Virus record (IMG/VR): IMGVR_UViG_3300047560_002412
Coordinates: 1-64,000 of that record
Strand: one strand, 5' to 3'
Source: a virus
Length of the DNA: 64,000 bases
Each line of letters begins with the position of its first letter. The stretch's first letter is position 1. Below, piece after piece: positions 25,619-35,002 of this stretch. Both the position numbers and the translations under genes were made by a program. Below the pieces are notes generated by a model. It did no database searches. It worked only from the letters and a program-made list of their open reading frames with translations, and was not told the origin of the DNA.

Positions 25619-26914
25619 ATGAGATTTTTTGAATTTGCAGCTCCAAATCAGGATCAAAATACGGTGTCTCAACTAGTGGATATTGTGAAAAATCCTAACA
25701 CTGATCCTAAATTAAAGAACGAAATTCTAGCTATTTTAAAACAGCTGGAAGTTAAGGGTACGAAACAAGATAAGCAACTTAATGCTATCCCCCCATCAGA
25801 GGAAATTACCAAAGAAGCAGTTGGTGATGATACATTAAGTACAATAGAATCAGATGAAGATTATTATCAACGAATTCTTAACAGCGATCCGAGGTTGAAA
25901 GCCATAGCAGAAAAAAAACTTAAAGATGCAGAATCTGCAGGGTTTAATGTTGGTTCTTCGCTATCGGCAGGTGATGCATTTAAACGATTTAATGATCAAG
26001 TATTATCGTTAGTTCAACATCTAAAACAATTACCCCCTGATTTTTCTAAAGAAGTTACAAAGACTTTTAGCCATTTAGCAACTCAAGGAATAGATCAGCA
26101 AGATTTAATTTCATTTTTACAAGATTGTGCTAAGCCAGAAAGATTGATAGACTTACCAGAGTTAATAGCAAATTCAGGAACAGGAATTAAGTTAAACATT
26201 CCAACAAAATATCAAGAAATTGTTAAACACCTTGTAGCAGTTACTCCCGGAAGCAAAAATGCAGCCGCTGGTAAGGGAGAATTAATGTTGGCAGTTATTG
26301 GAAAAGATACCGTTAAACCTGCGGTTGGTGATATTATTGTTGGAAATAAACGTGTAGAAGTTAAAGCATCTGATGCTACGGGAAAATCTTTATCGGATTT
26401 TGCTCTAGGTAAACAACCAGTTGAAAAAGCTAGAACAATTATGGTTAATACCATCAATTCTAAACTTGGTAGAGAAGTGTTTTTAGACGCCACTGCTGAT
26501 ACATCTAATGACCAAGGAGTTACTGGTATATCTTCAATCAGCACTAGAAATATTGCTCAACTTAATAAAATTTTTAGTGAGATGGGTGCAAAAACCACTC
26601 AAAAAATGTTCCGTGAAATGTTCACAGCAGTAGTTGGATCTAAATTTTCAGAAGATATTGATAAAATTGTTGCTGCTATAGATAACAACGGAATTCAAAT
26701 AGAACCAATGAGAAAGGCTATTGTTGGTCTATTATTTGATTACTATAAGTCAGTTAATCAACACACTGGGTTATTGACTATAAATGTTCCTACATTAACC
26801 ATTAATTATGTAGAAGATGCTGAAGCATTTTCATCTATACCTAATTTAACTATTGGTACATTGTTTGATTTTAGATCAAATCCAGGATCTATTACTTCTT
26901 TTAAACAAAAATAA
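25619..26914 (+). CDS. PD-(D/E)XK nuclease-like phage protein
   Basis: 431 residues starting MRFFEFA. Helical N-terminal half; then Gly-Lys-Gly-Glu (E221), Asp in VGDIIV (D238) and EVK (E247-x-K249), the order of the PD-(D/E)XK fold. The start at 25619 follows ATAAATA (25605-25611); the longer frame from 25562 overlaps the bilin reductase. Nuclease activity is predicted from the motif only. Confidence 0.65.
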   Translation: MRFFEFAAPNQDQNTVSQLVDIVKNPNTDPKLKNEILAILKQLEVKGTKQDKQLNAIPPSEEITKEAVGDDTLSTIESDEDYYQRILNSDPRLKAIAEKKLKDAESAGFNVGSSLSAGDAFKRFNDQVLSLVQHLKQLPPDFSKEVTKTFSHLATQGIDQQDLISFLQDCAKPERLIDLPELIANSGTGIKLNIPTKYQEIVKHLVAVTPGSKNAAAGKGELMLAVIGKDTVKPAVGDIIVGNKRVEVKASDATGKSLSDFALGKQPVEKARTIMVNTINSKLGREVFLDATADTSNDQGVTGISSISTRNIAQLNKIFSEMGAKTTQKMFREMFTAVVGSKFSEDIDKIVAAIDNNGIQIEPMRKAIVGLLFDYYKSVNQHTGLLTINVPTLTINYVEDAEAFSSIPNLTIGTLFDFRSNPGSITSFKQK

Positions 26915-26920
26915 CATTTC

Positions 26921-27003
26921 TTGTTCTAGAACAAATTAATAACGCCATATAATTTCGATCCTCTCTCCTTTAAATACTATACGGTATAATCCGGGAGCGA
27001 ATC
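26921..27003 (+). promoter_or_regulatory. Curli operon upstream region with 14-bp palindrome
   Basis: TTGTTCTAGAACAA (26921-26934) is a perfect palindrome, fitting a dimeric regulator site. TATAAT-like boxes follow (26947-26954, 26986-26991) but no convincing -35. GGGAG at 26993 is the ribosome site of csgF. Confidence 0.45.
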
Positions 27004-27004
27004 G

Positions 27005-27493
27005 ATGTCTAAAACAAAAATAATATTATTGACACTGATGTTGCCTTCAGTTGTATTGGCAGCTCAATTAGATCATAGTTTTAATAGTCCAGCGTTTAGT
27101 GGTGTTGGATATAGTTCTCACGTATTGACTATTAAACAATTAGAAGATCAGCAAAAAGAAAAGAATAGAGCAGCAGCTGAAACAATACAAGCAAAAGCAG
27201 AAGCAGCAGCAGCAAATACCCCACAAGCACAATTTATTGCTAATTTACAGAGTAGGATTTATAGCCAATTAGCAAAACAAGTAACTGATAGTTTGTTTGG
27301 AGCCACAGGCGCACCAACATGTACTACAGCAGGTGACTGGTGTGGACAAATTGAAAATCTAGCAGGTAACACCGTTCAATGGAAATTAGGATCAGGTGCC
27401 GATGCTGGATTAATTGTTATACAAATTAATAACATTTCAAATCCTAGCCAACAAGCTGAAATTAAAGTTCCTGCCGGAACATTTGCATTTTAA
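27005..27493 (+). CDS. csgF: Curli assembly factor CsgF-like
   Basis: 162 residues. Signal peptide (about 1-20), then the CsgF opening pattern SFNSPAFSGVGYSS that inserts in the CsgG pore mouth, a variable Ala/Gln-rich stretch, and a C-terminal beta tail ending AEIKVPAGTFAF. CsgF couples secretion to nucleation at the cell surface. Lies 10 bases before csgG. Longer than E. coli CsgF by about 25 residues. Confidence 0.85.
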   Translation: MSKTKIILLTLMLPSVVLAAQLDHSFNSPAFSGVGYSSHVLTIKQLEDQQKEKNRAAAETIQAKAEAAAANTPQAQFIANLQSRIYSQLAKQVTDSLFGATGAPTCTTAGDWCGQIENLAGNTVQWKLGSGADAGLIVIQINNISNPSQQAEIKVPAGTFAF

Positions 27494-27503
27494 GGAGTAA
27501 GAC

Positions 27504-28442
27504 ATGAAAAAGACACTTATATCCTTAGCAATTGTAACCATACTAACAGGCTGCGCAACAAGTTCTGCTGTTCGTGAAAAGATCACCGGCGAACAATTTG
27601 ATGCACCAAAAGTAGAAGAAAGTAAATTCCTTAAAAAGAAAGAGAATCAAGTTCGCCCACCACAGGGCGGTCCTATACCTGTTGCTGTTTATAGTTTTAG
27701 AGACCTAACAGGACAAAGAAAATACCAAGCCAATATTGCTTCTTTAAGTTCTGCAGTTACACAGGGCGGTGAGGCATATTTGATTAAAGCATTACAAGAA
27801 GTTGGAAATCAACGCTGGTTCGTTCCATTAGAACGTGTTGGTTTAGAAAACTTAATTAAAGAACGTCAAATGATTCGTCAAATGAGAGAACAATATCAAG
27901 GAAAAGATGCTAAATCTTTACCACCGATGTTGTTTGCCGGAATCATTATGGAAGGCGGCATTGTAGGTTATGATAGCAATACATTAACTGGCGGAAGTGG
28001 AGCAAGAATATTTGGTATTGGTGCAAGCACACAATATCAATCAGACACCGTTACGGTTAATTTAAGAACGGTTAGTGTTAGTTCGGGTGAAATTTTAACT
28101 AATACAACCGTAACTAAAACCGTTTTAAGTTATATGGACAAAGTCACCGTATTAAGATTTGTCGGTGACGGCACGAGCTTGGGAGCAAATGCTACTGCCT
28201 TAGAAGGTGAAATAGGCGGTAGTATAAATGAGAGTATTAACAGAGCTATTGATGTAGCAGTTCAAGCAGCAGTTGTTACTACTATCAACGAAGGTGTTCG
28301 TAAAGGGCACTGGGCATTTAAGGAGGAAGAAAAGAATGAGTTGGTTCAACCACAAACCAAGGAAGAACAAAAAGTCGAATCCAAATCCGCAACCAAGGCA
28401 GACGAGAAAACTGCAAAAGATATGAAAGGAAGTGAAAAATAA
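27504..28442 (+). CDS. csgG: Curli secretion channel CsgG
   Basis: 312 residues. Lipoprotein signal with ILTGC (Cys 17), then the whole CsgG core: VAVYSFRDLTGQRK, WFVPLERVGLENLIKERQMIR, GGIVGYDSNTLTGGSGARIFGIGASTQYQ, VSSGEILTN and TKTVLSY. In the E. coli protein the pore constriction follows TGQ...; here Tyr is kept but the Asn-Phe pair appears changed. The C-terminus carries an extra charged tail of about 40 residues. Forms a nonameric outer-membrane pore for curli subunits. Confidence 0.93.
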   Translation: MKKTLISLAIVTILTGCATSSAVREKITGEQFDAPKVEESKFLKKKENQVRPPQGGPIPVAVYSFRDLTGQRKYQANIASLSSAVTQGGEAYLIKALQEVGNQRWFVPLERVGLENLIKERQMIRQMREQYQGKDAKSLPPMLFAGIIMEGGIVGYDSNTLTGGSGARIFGIGASTQYQSDTVTVNLRTVSVSSGEILTNTTVTKTVLSYMDKVTVLRFVGDGTSLGANATALEGEIGGSINESINRAIDVAVQAAVVTTINEGVRKGHWAFKEEEKNELVQPQTKEEQKVESKSATKADEKTAKDMKGSEK

Positions 28443-28520
28443 AAATAATTTATGGGTAGTTACCCAAGGAGCGAGTCGGGGAATATAATAAAAACAAACA
28501 ACCTGACTATGTAAAATATA

Positions 28521-29366
28521 ATGAAAAAAAGTAGAACAGGCGCTGGTAAGTTGTCGAGTAAATTACTTACCGTATTGCTAGCCGGTCTTGCCAGTGCAGC
28601 ATGGGCAACCGATGCTACAGGACCTAATAAGGTTTACATTGAACAAGTTGGCAGTAGCAATACAATTACGATTGAACAATTAGGCGGAACTAACAATGTT
28701 GGTGGCGTAACTAATGGTTCAGCAACTTCTGTCGACAATACAGGACTTACAACATTAAGTCCAGCTTCTCCAAGTAGTTCTAATTATGGAACTATTACAG
28801 GAGGAACTAACATTGTTGATATTAAACAGCAAGGCAATGCTAATAGCAGCCAGTACAATATCCAAGGATCTCTGAATACATTTACAAGTAGATTAATTGG
28901 AAACAACAACCAAAGTAGATTAACCGTTGGTGTTCCTACTTCTGGTGGTGCTGCTGCGACGAATTCAAGTTCAAATAGCATTACCGAAACGGTGTATGGA
29001 AACAACAATATGTTGTTAACAAATATAACCGGCAATAGTATTACTAGTTTAGTCAATATTGGTTCTTCTAGCTCAAATAGCAGTTATAACCAAGTTACAC
29101 AAAATCTAAGCGGTGGTGCTACATCATCTACTAATATTACTATTGATGGTAATTATAACTTTCTTAATGCTCAACAAACAGATTCTGGAGTACACACTCT
29201 TGCTTTAGCAACGCAGCAAGGTGACTACAACTCTTTTGTTATTCAGCAACAAGGAACTAACAATACAACGGTAAACATCCAAAATACTGGAAGTAACAAT
29301 ACCGTTACGGTTAGAACAACAGGATCTAGCAGTATTATAAGTCCTGCAACAGCAATAGCGAGGTAA
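28521..29366 (+). CDS. Curlin-repeat protein (CsgA/CsgB-like amyloid subunit)
   Basis: 281 residues. Signal peptide ending near SAAWA, then repeats of the Q-x-G-x-x-N-x-x-x-I/V type: EQVGSSNTITIEQLGGTNN, IKQQGNANSSQYNI, TQQGDYNSFVIQQQGTNNT. Rich in Asn, Ser, Thr and Gln. Larger and less regular than CsgA. Presumed cargo of the adjacent CsgG pore. No CsgE is recognised nearby. Confidence 0.8.
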   Translation: MKKSRTGAGKLSSKLLTVLLAGLASAAWATDATGPNKVYIEQVGSSNTITIEQLGGTNNVGGVTNGSATSVDNTGLTTLSPASPSSSNYGTITGGTNIVDIKQQGNANSSQYNIQGSLNTFTSRLIGNNNQSRLTVGVPTSGGAAATNSSSNSITETVYGNNNMLLTNITGNSITSLVNIGSSSSNSSYNQVTQNLSGGATSSTNITIDGNYNFLNAQQTDSGVHTLALATQQGDYNSFVIQQQGTNNTTVNIQNTGSNNTVTVRTTGSSSIISPATAIAR

Positions 29367-29369
29367 GAT

Positions 29370-30470
29370 ATGCGAGCCTTGCTGTTAGCTGCATTTTCGC
29401 TAACACTTTGCGTCCAGTGCTGGGCAGGTATTGGTACGGTCTCTGATACAAAAGGAGTCTCATGCGCAATCGAAAGAGCAAAACAAAAATTATCTGGAGA
29501 AAAGGGTGCTAGTATTGAAAGTATGGATACTTACGTGACCGGCGGTTGCGTAAGTAACATTACCTTTAAAGATGATACAAAAGTCAAAGTCACAGAAAAT
29601 AGTAGACTACTCATAGATGACTTTGTTTTTGACCCCAAAGCTAGTGATGCTGGAAAATTAGCCCTTAAAGTAGGAGCTGGTACGGTACGATATGCAAGCG
29701 GTCAAATTGCTAAAAATAATCCCCAACAAGTAAACATTAAAACACCAACAGCATCTGTTGCTGTTCGAGGTACTGATTTCACTATGACCGTCGACGAAGC
29801 AGGAGGAAGCCTTGTTGTTTTGTTGCCTAGTTGTAAAGATGAAGCTGAACAGAAAAAATATGAATTAGAAGAAAACAAATGTAAAGTTGGAAAAATTAGT
29901 GTTAGTACAATGGCTGGGACCGTAGAATTAGACAAAGCGTTTGAAGCAACCTTTGTTAATAGTTCTAGCATGCCGCCAACACCGCCAGTTGTTGTAAACA
30001 CTATTGAATCAAAAATTAATAATAATTTAATTTTAGCCAGACCTACAGAAATTCAAAATGCAATTAAAGAACAACTAAAAACAGCAAAAGATAGAGAGCT
30101 AGAAGACCTTGAACAAGAAGCAACTAGACGAATGGCACAAATGGTTAAGCAATCTGCGGAAGCATTAGAAAATGCAAGAATTTTAGCAATGCAATCAATG
30201 GCAGCAGGCAGTGGTTGTAATTTTAGTTCTAACATATGTGTAATATGGGATAAACCAGATGCAGCTGATATCTATAGTCGAGGAAAAGGCATAGCCTTTA
30301 GATCAAACCAAGACAACTATGCAGAAATTAAAACAACAGGTGCTGATTCAAATACCTCTATAACAATACAACACAATGATAGTATAGCTTTTACAACAAT
30401 TGGAAATGCTGATCCAGGCGGAAACATTGTCAATATTAAACAAGTAAGTGGCGTGGCTAAAATAAGATGA
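29370..30470 (+). CDS. FecR-domain secreted protein with curlin-like C-terminus
   Basis: 366 residues. Signal peptide (about 1-19), then a FecR domain: LLIDDFVFDP, VGAGTVRYASG and KTPTASVAVRGTDFTM. A helical stretch (about 235-280) is followed by two curlin-like repeats (SITIQHND, GGNIVNIKQ). It sits between two curlin-repeat genes; its stop overlaps the next start (ATGA). Possibly a linker of amyloid to the cell surface; role inferred. Confidence 0.75.
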   Translation: MRALLLAAFSLTLCVQCWAGIGTVSDTKGVSCAIERAKQKLSGEKGASIESMDTYVTGGCVSNITFKDDTKVKVTENSRLLIDDFVFDPKASDAGKLALKVGAGTVRYASGQIAKNNPQQVNIKTPTASVAVRGTDFTMTVDEAGGSLVVLLPSCKDEAEQKKYELEENKCKVGKISVSTMAGTVELDKAFEATFVNSSSMPPTPPVVVNTIESKINNNLILARPTEIQNAIKEQLKTAKDRELEDLEQEATRRMAQMVKQSAEALENARILAMQSMAAGSGCNFSSNICVIWDKPDAADIYSRGKGIAFRSNQDNYAEIKTTGADSNTSITIQHNDSIAFTTIGNADPGGNIVNIKQVSGVAKIR

Positions 30471-32125
30471 AACGATTTTTAATTCTTTTTTCTTTTATTT
30501 GGAGTTTTTGTATCAGTGCCCATAGTCAGGCAACAGGTCTTGCAGATTTAAAATTTGGACGATATCAAATAGCAGATAGCCAATGGAACGTATCTGCCTG
30601 TATGTATACCACTACTTGTCAAATCTATAGTAAGAATCCTGGAACCGCATACAAAATTCCCTGGACCAACGGCCAATTAAGTTGGGCGTCTGGCGATTAT
30701 GTAGCCTTTGCGGCAACAGGCAATGCAACCAACCCATGGAACGCTGTTCAATACAATTCTGCAGGAACACAAAAGGCTGTAATGGGTACTGGACACATTA
30801 TTAACATGGGAACTGATTATTTCTTCTTTGTAGGAAACGATAATAATACCGGGCAGTTGTTTAGTATGACTTCTGGATTTGCTAATACGTCTGGTCTTAC
30901 CTGGACTGGAACTTTAAATCCGACGGTGGCACAAGTAAACACTTACGCCACCAACGGTTCAACTACTCCGTTGGCTGCTGGTCAAACTGCTGCTCCTGCC
31001 GGCCCTGTCTGGACCAGTGTAAGACCGTTAATAACATCTGTAACACCAACTAGTAATAACAGCCCAACAGCTGAACGTGCTCCTAATGCTGTTGACGGTG
31101 ACGTTAATACAAAATATCTAAACTTTGACAAAGCTAATGCAGGTTTTACTATTAAATTAAGTCAAGGTAAAGTACTTGCTCAAATCAAATTCACTACTGC
31201 AAATGACTTTGAACCAAGAGATCCTGCTTCGTATTCTTTATACGGAAGTAATGACGGAACAACGTGGACTAAAATTGTAGATAGTCAAGCTATCAGTTTA
31301 CCATCTGCTCGATATAGTGATTCGCCAACATATTCTATTACCAATACAAATGCTTATGTGTATTACTATATTCAATTTAATACTACAAAAGACATGAGCA
31401 ATTGTGGGTTAGCCTGCGATTCAGTTCAAATTGGTGAAGTTACATTATATTACGATTCAAATAATACAACCACAAGTACTGCTACAGGATCAACTATTGT
31501 TGACCCAGTAACTGCAGGGTCTTTGTGCTGCGGTGGCACTAGTGCTCCTTTTAATGCCGATACAACAAATAACTCAAAGATAACAACTTTTGTTAATAGA
31601 ACAACAGCAGACAGCCAAGTACACATTGAACAGATTGGAACATCAAATACTATTGTTGTAAATCAAACAGGAACAAAAAATAATTACACAAAAATTTACA
31701 ATAACGGATACAGCAACGATATAACCGTTAATCAATCCGGAACTGCCAATACTGCGGTCAACTATGTAGATCTAACCATAGGTAACGGAGCAAGTTCTAG
31801 TTATAACGATGTGTCTATAACACAGCAAAGCACAGGCGGAGCCAAAGGTGCATTTGTTAATATTTCTGGAAATTCAAACACACTTGTTTTACAACAAAAA
31901 GACAACGGAAGCCACTATTCAGAGGTTACATTAAGTGGCGGCAATAAAAATGTAGATATATTACAACAAGGTTCAGCTAGCCATATGAGTAGAGTTACGT
32001 TAACTGGTCTACCTGTTGATTTAAGTCTATCTCAAAGTGGTTCTACTCAACAATTTTATTCTATTAACTTTAATTGCGCAACATCAGGGGGCTGTGCAAA
32101 AATCAGTGTAACGCAAGGGCAATAA
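30467..32125 (+). CDS. Secreted discoidin-like plus curlin-repeat protein
   Basis: 552 residues. Signal peptide (1-20), then an N-terminal region of unknown fold. At about 180-330 comes a region shaped like an F5/8 type C (discoidin) carbohydrate-binding domain: AVDGDVNTKYLNF, DPASYSLYGSNDGTTWTKI and IGEVTLY. Curlin repeats from about 385 onward (VHIEQIGTSNTIVVNQ, DITVNQSGTANT, VDILQQGS). Suggests an adhesive subunit on an amyloid fibre. An ATGA overlap with the FecR gene indicates one operon. Confidence 0.72.
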   Translation: MKRFLILFSFIWSFCISAHSQATGLADLKFGRYQIADSQWNVSACMYTTTCQIYSKNPGTAYKIPWTNGQLSWASGDYVAFAATGNATNPWNAVQYNSAGTQKAVMGTGHIINMGTDYFFFVGNDNNTGQLFSMTSGFANTSGLTWTGTLNPTVAQVNTYATNGSTTPLAAGQTAAPAGPVWTSVRPLITSVTPTSNNSPTAERAPNAVDGDVNTKYLNFDKANAGFTIKLSQGKVLAQIKFTTANDFEPRDPASYSLYGSNDGTTWTKIVDSQAISLPSARYSDSPTYSITNTNAYVYYYIQFNTTKDMSNCGLACDSVQIGEVTLYYDSNNTTTSTATGSTIVDPVTAGSLCCGGTSAPFNADTTNNSKITTFVNRTTADSQVHIEQIGTSNTIVVNQTGTKNNYTKIYNNGYSNDITVNQSGTANTAVNYVDLTIGNGASSSYNDVSITQQSTGGAKGAFVNISGNSNTLVLQQKDNGSHYSEVTLSGGNKNVDILQQGSASHMSRVTLTGLPVDLSLSQSGSTQQFYSINFNCATSGGCAKISVTQGQ

Positions 32126-32132
32126 ATAATAG

Positions 32133-32336
32133 ATGCGTAAATTAACGTTGTTAATTTCATTTATTATTTCAGGATGTGCCACAAGCCCAACCCCTGTCTA
32201 TTCACCGCCGCCTAATTGTATTAATGTTCCTGGAGAAGGATGTAAACAATTTAATGCTGGAAATAAAGGCGGAACAACATTAGGACACCACAATGATGAA
32301 GATCTCCCTGCCAAAGCTGCCGCAGTTCCACGCTAA
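32133..32336 (+). CDS. Small lipoprotein
   Basis: 67 residues, lipobox ISGC (Cys 15), Pro-rich and Gly-rich mature part with two further Cys. ATAAATA (32122-32128) precedes the ATG by four bases. The 3' end overlaps the cyclase gene by 44 bases. Function unknown; co-located with curli genes. Confidence 0.65.
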   Translation: MRKLTLLISFIISGCATSPTPVYSPPPNCINVPGEGCKQFNAGNKGGTTLGHHNDEDLPAKAAAVPR

Positions 32337-34371
32337 AAAAATCTTAGTAAGTCCGTGGACAGCTTTACTGACATTGGCACTTATTTTAAGTATAAGAATA
32401 GCTGATCCTGTCTTTATAGAAAGCGTAAGATTACGTTATTTTGATACTTTAATTACTAATCAATCTCCTACAAAAAATAATATCATCACCGTTAACATAG
32501 ATGAAAATGCTCTAGACAAATATGGTCAATGGCCGTTTAAACGAGATGTTTATGCTCAGCTAATCGACGAGTTGTACAAAAGAAATGCAGGACTGGTGAT
32601 ATTCAACGTATTAATGACTGAAAAAGATCGTCAAGGCGGTGATGCAAAATTAGCATCTATCCTTGAAAAATTTCCAGTGGTATTACCTAACATGCCAGCT
32701 GATAGAATGAAAAACTCTCCTCGTCAGCCTGGTACTGCAATCATCGGCTCTGATTTTCAAGATATGATTATTCAATATCCTGGTATTATTGCAAATATTC
32801 CTGAATTAGAAAGTCGTGCTGCTGGTGTTGGTATTGTTAATACACTTCCAGAGGTAGACGGAGTAAATCGACGAATGCCACTAGTAGTAAGTGTTGATGG
32901 CAAAGTATATCCAAGTTTAGCAATGGAGGCGTTAAGAGTTGCCGCAGGTGATTCTACCACGCAAATTAAATTATTCGATGGTGGTGTTGAAAAAATGCGT
33001 ATTCCTAAATTTGGTCCTATTACTACAGACCAGTTAGGTCGTGTTTGGATTGATTGGAGCCAACAATCTACTGCATATTCTATGACAGAATTACCAAAAG
33101 ATTTTGGTGGCGCTGTTGTTATTGTTGGAGTTGCTGCTGCGGGTTTGGGTAATCCTGTACCAACTGCTGTTGGTAGTGTTTGGCCACACGAAGTACAGGC
33201 CGCAGTCTTAGGAACAATGTTTAATAACGTTGTTATTAAAAGACCTGACTATGCTGATGGGGTAGAGATTTTGACATTAGCATTGGCAGGAATATTATTA
33301 ATATTTTTAACAAGGTATGTATATGTCGGTCTGGCAACAACGATTATTCTTGTCGGCGGTAGTGCTGTTGGCAGTTGGATTGTGTTCAATAATTTTTTAT
33401 GGTTATTTGACGCTACTGCCCCTGGAGTTGGCCTACTTGTGGTCGCTCTGCATGCCTATGGTGTCAAGTTTGTAAGTGAGTTCTTACAGAAGCAGGCAAT
33501 TAAGAAACAATTTGCAGGCTACTGCTCTAAGGAAGTAGTAGAGATGCTACAAAAAGATCCAGACTTAATCAAGCGTGGTGTACGTAAAGACGTATCAGTT
33601 ATGTTTAGCGACTTACGTGGCTTTACTCCTATCGGTGAACACTATGGTGATGATGTTGCTGGACTTGGCAAGTACATGAACGGCTACATGGATGCTATCA
33701 GTCGTCCTATCATGGACAACAAGGGTATGGTTATTAAGTATGTAGGTGATGCAAGTATGCACATACATGGCGCACCCATTGAAGATCCTAACCATGCTCG
33801 CACTATTGTTGCTGTTGGCCTACAGATGTTAGACGCAGTAGATGCTTACACAAAAGAAATGGAAGCACAAGGCTTACCGCCAGCCGCAATGGGTTGGGGT
33901 TGTAACACGGGCATTGGCTTTATTGGTGAGATGGGGTCAACTGATAGACACAGCTATGACATTTTAGGCGACATGGTTAGTACCGCAGCACGTCTAGAAG
34001 CACGTTGTAAAGCCTATGGCGTGTTATGTATTATCGGTGCTGAAACATACAACAGAACTAAAGACGATTTCTTCTACTTGTGTATTGACAACCTACAACC
34101 TAAGGGCAAGTCAGTAGCAGACCTAATCTATACAGCACTACGTCCAAACGGTGCCGATTGGACGAAAGACTTAGTGCGCTATAACAATATGCAAGAGTTA
34201 TACAAACAGAAGAAGTTTGATGCCGCCGCAATTATTTGTGGTGAATTAAAAGGCACATTTGGCGGACAAATGGACAAGTATTACAAGATTTGGATTGAAC
34301 GTTGTGAGTTTATGAAACAACAAGACCTACCAGACAACTGGAATGGTGAGTTTATTGCCCACGAAAAATAA
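32293..34371 (+). CDS. CHASE2-domain class III adenylate/guanylate cyclase
   Basis: 692 residues. N-terminal membrane segment (about 20-36), extracytoplasmic CHASE2 domain (about 45-300), three membrane segments (about 320-400), then a class III cyclase domain (about 430-620). First metal Asp in MFSDLRGF and second in KYVGDASM are kept; AARLEARC keeps the Arg, but the usual Asn before it is Ser (GDMVSTAAR). Product and signal unknown. Start could be ATG 32296. Third-position use in the last half looks host-like. Confidence 0.85.
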   Translation: MMKISLPKLPQFHAKKILVSPWTALLTLALILSIRIADPVFIESVRLRYFDTLITNQSPTKNNIITVNIDENALDKYGQWPFKRDVYAQLIDELYKRNAGLVIFNVLMTEKDRQGGDAKLASILEKFPVVLPNMPADRMKNSPRQPGTAIIGSDFQDMIIQYPGIIANIPELESRAAGVGIVNTLPEVDGVNRRMPLVVSVDGKVYPSLAMEALRVAAGDSTTQIKLFDGGVEKMRIPKFGPITTDQLGRVWIDWSQQSTAYSMTELPKDFGGAVVIVGVAAAGLGNPVPTAVGSVWPHEVQAAVLGTMFNNVVIKRPDYADGVEILTLALAGILLIFLTRYVYVGLATTIILVGGSAVGSWIVFNNFLWLFDATAPGVGLLVVALHAYGVKFVSEFLQKQAIKKQFAGYCSKEVVEMLQKDPDLIKRGVRKDVSVMFSDLRGFTPIGEHYGDDVAGLGKYMNGYMDAISRPIMDNKGMVIKYVGDASMHIHGAPIEDPNHARTIVAVGLQMLDAVDAYTKEMEAQGLPPAAMGWGCNTGIGFIGEMGSTDRHSYDILGDMVSTAARLEARCKAYGVLCIIGAETYNRTKDDFFYLCIDNLQPKGKSVADLIYTALRPNGADWTKDLVRYNNMQELYKQKKFDAAAIICGELKGTFGGQMDKYYKIWIERCEFMKQQDLPDNWNGEFIAHEK

Positions 34372-34529
34372 TGAACCCGTTTTATATACAAGAACAAATT
34401 ATGTGTTGGTGGTTTGACCAGATAGTGTTAGTTGGTGTTAAACTATACTATTGGCCTGCGTTTATGGCAGGCTCCGCCGATACAATATCAGACTTATTTA
34501 AACCTCAAACCTACAGCCTTTGCAGATAA
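34371..34529 (+). CDS. Small aromatic-rich protein
   Basis: 52 residues opening MNPFYIQEQIMCWWF, with a weakly hydrophobic centre (VLVGVKLYYWPAFMAG) that could span a membrane. Its start overlaps the cyclase stop by one base. Resembles small phasin-like or membrane peptides only in composition. Unknown. Confidence 0.45.
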   Translation: MNPFYIQEQIMCWWFDQIVLVGVKLYYWPAFMAGSADTISDLFKPQTYSLCR

Positions 34530-34637
34530 TTAAGAAGCAGGTGTATCTAGCGGAGTTGCTGGCTGTGGTGCTGGTTGTGTTGGTAGCTTTGGATCTGCTG
34601 ATTTAGTTGGGGCTACTGGAATTGTTGTTCTACTCAT
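34530..34637 (-). CDS. Pro-rich 35-residue peptide
   Basis: Reads MSRTTIPVAPTKSADPKLP and ends PLDTPAS; about one quarter is proline. An AGGAG site lies nine bases upstream on the minus strand and it follows the membrane protein gene by two bases, so it looks translated. Function unknown. Confidence 0.5.
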   Translation of the reverse strand: MSRTTIPVAPTKSADPKLPTQPAPQPATPLDTPAS

Positions 34638-34639
34638 TT

Positions 34640-34993
34640 TTAACTTTCTCCTGCTGCGGCTGTTTTCTTTTCGTCATTGTCTAATTTAGTAGCTTGATCA
34701 AACTTTTGATTAGCTTCTTTTTCGACTTTCATCTGTTCCATAACACGATCTGACTCAATGATCTTGCCTCGCAAATGTAATACGGTATTTACCTTTTGAT
34801 TTAACCTAATTAAATCGTTGTCTAACATACGAATACGATCGATAAGGGCGATAAGAACGGTGTTAGCTTCACTAATAACCGGTTTAACTTCTTTAGTTGA
34901 CCATTCCCATACATACTTAATAATATAGCCCATGCCAACTGCCATAACAATTGGGAAACCATACTTATTGACTAATTCACCTAATTCACCCAT
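34640..34993 (-). CDS. Small membrane protein, holin-like (BhlA/UviB type), copy 1
   Basis: 117 residues. The N-terminal span GFPIVMAVGMGYIIKYVWEW is followed by a helical, charged region with heptads (about 40-100). Same architecture as the gene at 35415. Such one-span proteins with amphipathic tails recur in phages and are sometimes annotated as holin-like. Role not shown. Confidence 0.6.
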   Translation of the reverse strand: MGELGELVNKYGFPIVMAVGMGYIIKYVWEWSTKEVKPVISEANTVLIALIDRIRMLDNDLIRLNQKVNTVLHLRGKIIESDRVMEQMKVEKEANQKFDQATKLDNDEKKTAAAGES

Positions 34994-35002
34994 AATATCT
35001 CC

